Assembly (NCBI GenBank): GCA_029834535.1
Contig: JAQMWT010000022.1
Coordinates: 30,137-94,136, forward strand
DNA: 64,000 nucleotides
Direction: 5' to 3'
Origin: Chrysophaeum taylorii
Lineage: Eukaryota; Sar; Pelagophyceae; Pelagomonadales; Pelagomonadaceae
Shown: positions 59,664-64,000 of the stretch, piece by piece
How positions within the stretch are numbered: position 1 is the first letter of the stretch
How the letters are laid out: every line of letters begins with the position of its first letter
The notes under the pieces: model-generated
What the model was told of the DNA's origin: nothing
Seen by the model: the letters and a program-made list of their open reading frames with translations, nothing else
Database searches by the model: none
Position numbers and translations under genes: made by a program

Positions 59664-60722
59664 TTGTTATTGCATTTGGAACCTAACGAATTTCATAAAT
59701 ATGAACCCCGATGCCGTCCCTACATCTACTTATGCGGTGCTAACGTTATAAACCCCTTAATAACACCCCATGTTGATCATTTAGCCGATGTTGTCCTTAA
59801 TCCTGAAAACGGTCAAGTCCGTGTTTCCTCTAAACTGACTTTCCCCCATCTTATTTCTAAATCTCCTCCTGATTATGAACAACATCCACCTCCCGCACCT
59901 TCACCCGACATTCCCTTCTCTGTTCACAGCACCCCCAATGATGCGGCGCAGAGGGGGAATGCTATGCCTACCGACCCTGACCATGAGAGGGGGACTCCTT
60001 CTTCTCATCTCCACGCCCCCTCTCCCGCTCCCGCATGTGCTCCAGCTGCTCCTGCACCCGCTACTTCCGCCACCACACCTACATCTGAAGTGTCTCCCGA
60101 CACTCTCCCACTTTTACCATCTTATCGGTCTCTCTATTCCCAGGATGTCCTCTGTCTCACCCGTGGTCCTCATCACCCTCAGCCTCGTCGCAAAACCAAT
60201 CTCAAGGATGTTCTAACTCGTATTGCTTCGCCAACTGTTGCCGCTTATAAACAAGCTGGTGGTGCGCTTGCCGACTTCAAGTACGACCTCTCCAAGCAGT
60301 ACATAACATTCTGCGACCCCACCCTCCATTCCCTTCATATCGCTCATGGCATCCACTGGACGGCTATACCTCCAGAGGGGGAATTTACACCATCCCTTCA
60401 TCACCATGTGCACCAAGCGATTTCACAGTCCTCTTCGAGCCATAGCCACCCATCGCCTGATGCTCCTCATGTCCACTTCTACGACGACGTCAACCTTGCC
60501 GACTTTCACCTTCCTCAAGCTCTCGTTCATTTAATTTCTGAACATGCTCACGCCTTTCAAGTTCCTCCCGCTCAATATGCTTATGCTTTGTTCACGCCCC
60601 ACTCCATTTTGATCATAATGACGCTTCTATGGTGCTTCCGAGCCTCATCTCTCCGCCATCGAAGACTATATCACCGTGCAATCATTACATTGAAGCCCAC
60701 CTTGGTGATGCTCCTCTACTAG
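59664..60722 (+). pseudogene. Copia integrase C-terminus to RT linker
   Basis: A 352-codon frame. It begins with a stretch like the copia integrase C-terminal domain (KYEPRCRPYIYLCGAN), passes through a Pro/Ala/Ser-rich linker, and reaches RRKTNLKDVLTRIASPTV, which leads toward the RT. The C-terminal part is disrupted. Confidence 0.5.
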
Positions 60723-60849
60723 TCGTTCAACTCATCGAAGATCCCGATCACGCTCATCTGCCAGATAATGTCGCTTCTTACGCAATTACTCATCTGACGA
60801 CGACTCATGATCCCAGCACGGTTGGTTCGGACGAATACAAGATTCAAGC

Positions 60850-62600
60850 CAAAGATATCAAAATTGATGAATATGAATTGAACTGCCTCAAAGGTCTCTC
60901 AGACGCTGATCGCAAGCTTATGTTGCTGCCATCTCCAAAGAGATTTTTGACATTGTTAAGTTTGGCTGCTTTAAGCTAGCGCTGCCAATGGTCAACTCAA
61001 AGCCATTGACACCCGTCTCGTCCTACGTATAAAAACCAACGCTGCTGGTCAGTACATTAAACATAAAGCACGCCTAGTCCTACGAGGTTCTTAGCCTCTC
61101 TGGGCACCGATTTCTTCAACACATTCAGCCCTATGGCTGGCTTACCGGCATCCGTTGTGTTTTGGCGCTAGCAGCTCATCTGCGACTTCCGTCTATCATG
61201 TCGACGTCCCTAACGCTTTGTTCAAGCTCCCATCGATTCGCATGTCTACGTTAAACTGCCACAAGGCATTTACCTTCTCGATCCCGAGATACTAAATACC
61301 AAGGCCGCCGTCTCCCAAAGCTACTTAAATCTCTATGGATTGCGTCAGAGCCCTGCCCTTTGGAATCAAACCATAAACGCTTCTTTTGATTCATTAGGCT
61401 ATACGATTTCGAACAGACACATGCATTTACGCTAAAGTCCAAGCTGACGCTACATTTCTAATTTACGCTCTCAGTAGACGACGTCATTACTTGTACTTCG
61501 GAAACTCTCGCGTCGTGAGTTCCAGCAAGCCTGAAAAGGAATACTCAGTCGACACCTTCAGGGAAGTCCATACTCCTGGGCATGCGCATAACGCGCAACA
61601 GATGGCTCTATATCACTGGATTGTCAGGCTAAACTTGACGCATTGTTCGAAGAGTACCCCATTTTAATGCAGTTACGTCCCACTTCTACACCGATGTCAC
61701 CATCAACCGTATAAAACTGGAGAGCCATCTTCTGATATGGACAAGTTTATTCTTCAGACTTTTCTATACCTTACTTGGCAAGCTCACGTTTGTCAATTGG
61801 CTTGTCGCCCTGATTTATCCCAAAGCCTTAGTCGTTGCTCGAGGATATAATCCAGCATTTCTGCATGTTCAAGTACTGAAGGAACGCTCCGCTACTTGCG
61901 TAAGCCCGAAAATCGCAATCTTCGCCTCTGGTACTACTCTGGTTCTTCCGCTCTAATGGACCATCTTCGACTTCTTATGGTAATCGTACTGACATGGCCA
62001 CCATGTTGGACTACACTAAAGAACAAGTTAATTCAGTTAATTGTAGTTAGTTGATTAGCGTTGATCCACTGGTCGATGCGTGATCCGATAATGCACCTTC
62101 TTATGAACAAGACCGCAAATCTACAACAGGCTTACGCCATCTTTTTGTTTGGTTCTCTCATCACGAAGTCAAGCTACAGCCTATTACAGCTAGCTACGCG
62201 AGTGAACTTATCGCCCTCAATATGTTGCCGATGATGTGGTTTGGTTACGCAAATTGCTAACGGAAATGGCATTCGTTATAAACCCTCACTTCATCTTCGC
62301 CAACGGGAAAGACACACTAGGATGGATGCTCAAGACAATCCCCCATCGGACATGTCGTTCATACGTAACATCCTATACTTGGAGATTCGGCCTCTGCTAT
62401 TCATCATCAACAATCCCGACAGCGCGACTAAGCACAAAGCATCAGCACACGCTGGTTCCGTACGCGACTACGCAGTTAAAACGATCCGCCTACATCATGT
62501 TTCCGGTACCCATAATATCGCCGATGGATTACCAACCGGCGGAGCTCCACTCTTGCGGATTTCGCACGTTACTCGGCTTACAACAACCCATAGCTCAACA
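60850..62600 (+). pseudogene. Copia reverse transcriptase and RNase H, broken
   Basis: In pieces across three frames: KARLVLRG (about 61065), HVDVPNAF then VQAPIDSHVYVKLPQG (copia 'DVKNAFLHG' motif, 61195-61265), LYGLRQSPALWNQTI (61332-61376), SVDDVITC (the catalytic xVDD box, near 61470), and RNase H with RKSTTG, ASYASELIAL, VADDVVWLRKLLTEM and HHVSGTHNIADGL (62105-62530). Stops and shifts separate nearly every motif. Confidence 0.75.
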
Positions 62601-62690
62601 AGACGGTTAATCATTACCCTCCATTATGTCCGAAATGACTTTAAACTAACCCTGCTATGCACAGGATACTGGCTTGCTAAAATGTGAAAT

Positions 62691-64000
62691 GCTACATAAA
62701 ATGTGATGTGGAGATTCCTCTCATGATGAATCCCACTAAAAACAAAGATGCTGCGAGCCGACGCCACTCTACCATGAACCGTGGTCGCGGTGGTGGTATA
62801 CTGTCTGTGCCACCTTTTAATGCTCGACTCCAAGCGTTGCACCGACCGGTTCCCTAATCGAAACATAAACCTATTGTCGGTGGCGCAAGGACATCAATCG
62901 ACGCCCGTGACGCCCAGGGCGCCCAAGCAGCTGCCCAACAACATGCTAAATCGCAAGCAGCAAAGTCGAGTTTCCTGCTCAAACATTGTAAATTTGACGT
63001 AAGCAGCGATGATGTGGGAACGTTACTGCTCTTGTCATCACCACCCAATTTCCTTATTCCGCAACACAAGGACCCCCAGTGTTGGTTAAGTCTTTGCAGC
63101 AGCTGCTTGCGGAAGCACAACAGACAGAGTTTGTAGACAATGTCCAATATCTCAGCTCCGTGTTGTGTGTCAAGACTAAGCGTATCGAAACGCCCCCGCT
63201 ATATCTCTAACGAGGGTATCCGTCTTCATCGCTTCCACCCATTAAAGGGGTTGTCAAAGTACATGTGACGTGTACAAGTGCTACAATAAAGTTGATGCGC
63301 CAGGCACACCAGTCGTGCTCTCATCATTTGTAATGAAGATGAACTTAAAACTGACAGGATTCGCCAAATCATGGATCATCTCGCGTCTGAGCAACATGCA
63401 TCCCACTGTTTCGACGTACCGCGCCCTTTCTTCTTGTTGATTTGTGCGCTGTGCGATCGGTCACATCATGGGATAGCTTTAATTCGCAACAGTCAGCAGC
63501 CCTTCCAACTTTCTTGCTTTAACGATCCAGCTGCCCACACCAGAGCTATAATCCTCCGCCTTGGAAAGTCATTGCTATTAATAAGCAGCTCAAAGAGGCA
63601 ATCATGCAAACTGCGACATCCCTTAAAGTTGATGCCTCCAAAATCATTGTTAACCCTGACGATAGCAGCATGCTTTTACTTCGGCTGCCCTTTATCTCGA
63701 GTGTAAATCTTGAGATTCTTGTAGCAGCTTGGTCTCTGTTACATTCTGTTGAAGATAAAGTGTAAGTAACCAACCCGGACGAGCTGCTTAATGTGCTTTG
63801 TCGAACGCTTCGTTGATGATGTTTCCCACCAATTTAACGCAATCTCCTCAGAGACGTTACCGCCAAGTAATTATTTTCGTCGACTATCACCTGTGCAGCA
63901 AGCTGCCTTTAAAAATGTGCTAATCAGGTTGGCTACCCTTCGGACATAAAGTGATGTCTTTTCAGATGATACTTCTTCTGAAGATGTTTCACCAGCGCGC
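62691..64000. other. Remnants of a further AT-rich element
   Basis: Short coding-like stretches in different frames (GGARTSIDARDAQGAQAAAQ near 62877; INKQLKEAIMQTATSLKVD near 63575; NPDDSSMLLLRLPFISSV near 63655) are separated by stops. They have the AT-rich composition of the copia element but no recognisable motif. Possibly the gag region of another retroelement running out of the window. Confidence 0.35.

Larger units (their letters stand above)
54148..62690 (+). mobile_element. Decayed Ty1/copia retrotransposon
   Basis: The order gag, protease, integrase, reverse transcriptase, RNase H is that of Ty1/copia. Composition is markedly more AT-rich than the host genes, and third codon positions lack the host G/C bias. 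The gag and middle frames are long, but several frame changes separate them, and RT/RNase H are broken by many shifts and stops. A copy of the dispersed repeat interrupts gag at 55444-55523. The element is therefore inactive. Flanking LTRs were not identified. Confidence 0.8.

Overview
This is a nuclear genome window from a compact, GC-rich eukaryote, most likely a unicellular alga with a secondary plastid, and a photosynthetic stramenopile fits best (inference). The evidence is tiny spliceosomal introns (37-73 nt where I could define them), a 60S ribosomal protein, a DDX42-type helicase, an exosome subunit and a mitochondrial ribosomal protein. A plastid-type DUF819 transporter and a class I aldolase both start with signal-peptide-like leaders, the DUF819 one with an ASAFAP-like cleavage site (ASAVA|W). 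A helicase carries C-terminal 'helicase associated' repeats of a kind frequent in stramenopiles. Two axoneme-type proteins (CIMIP2-like and a WD40/EF-hand protein) imply a flagellated stage.

Layout. 1-3.0 kb: repeats and decayed sequence. 3.0-4.6 kb: a CIMIP2-like gene (3 exons) converging on a prolyl-hydroxylase-like dioxygenase. 4.7-6.6 kb: a decayed LINE. 7.1-23 kb: tightly packed housekeeping genes, often head-to-head or tail-to-tail with 12-60 bp between starts: PhyH dioxygenase, CSL4, alpha/beta hydrolase, GT32-like glycosyltransferase, HA-repeat helicase, DDX42-like helicase, RPL10A, a coiled-coil protein, an unknown protein, a DUF819 membrane protein and a TMX-like thioredoxin protein.

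23.5-40.4 kb is the most interesting part: six tandem same-strand paralogues for secreted modular proteins. Four carry a glycoside hydrolase family 45 (GH45) endoglucanase domain and two do not. All share an eight-cysteine 'CCFY' module, in some genes several copies joined by Pro/Thr linkers as in carbohydrate-binding modules, and a C-terminal block of four six-cysteine ShKT-like repeats. Reconstructed exons have invariant lengths (104, 92, 72 nt, and a last exon of 29 or 32 nt) in all six genes, which supports the models. One GH45 copy has Asn in place of the catalytic base Asp. I propose that this is a cell-wall or prey/polysaccharide-degrading cluster with a catalytically dead paralogue, two enzyme-free binding proteins and two undescribed cysteine-rich module types.

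40.5-52.6 kb: a 1540-residue WD40/EF-hand protein, a RING protein with an N-myristoylation signal, an unresolved multi-frame gene, mitochondrial bL32, class I fructose-bisphosphate aldolase, a ~2.5 kb putative transposon bounded by arrays of an AAGTTTGGTCA motif in inverted orientation, and a casein kinase 1. 52.6-64 kb: an AT-richer transposon island with a decayed Ty1/copia element (gag, protease, integrase, RT, RNase H) that holds an unusual ~600-residue coding stretch between protease and integrase, followed by remnants of another element.
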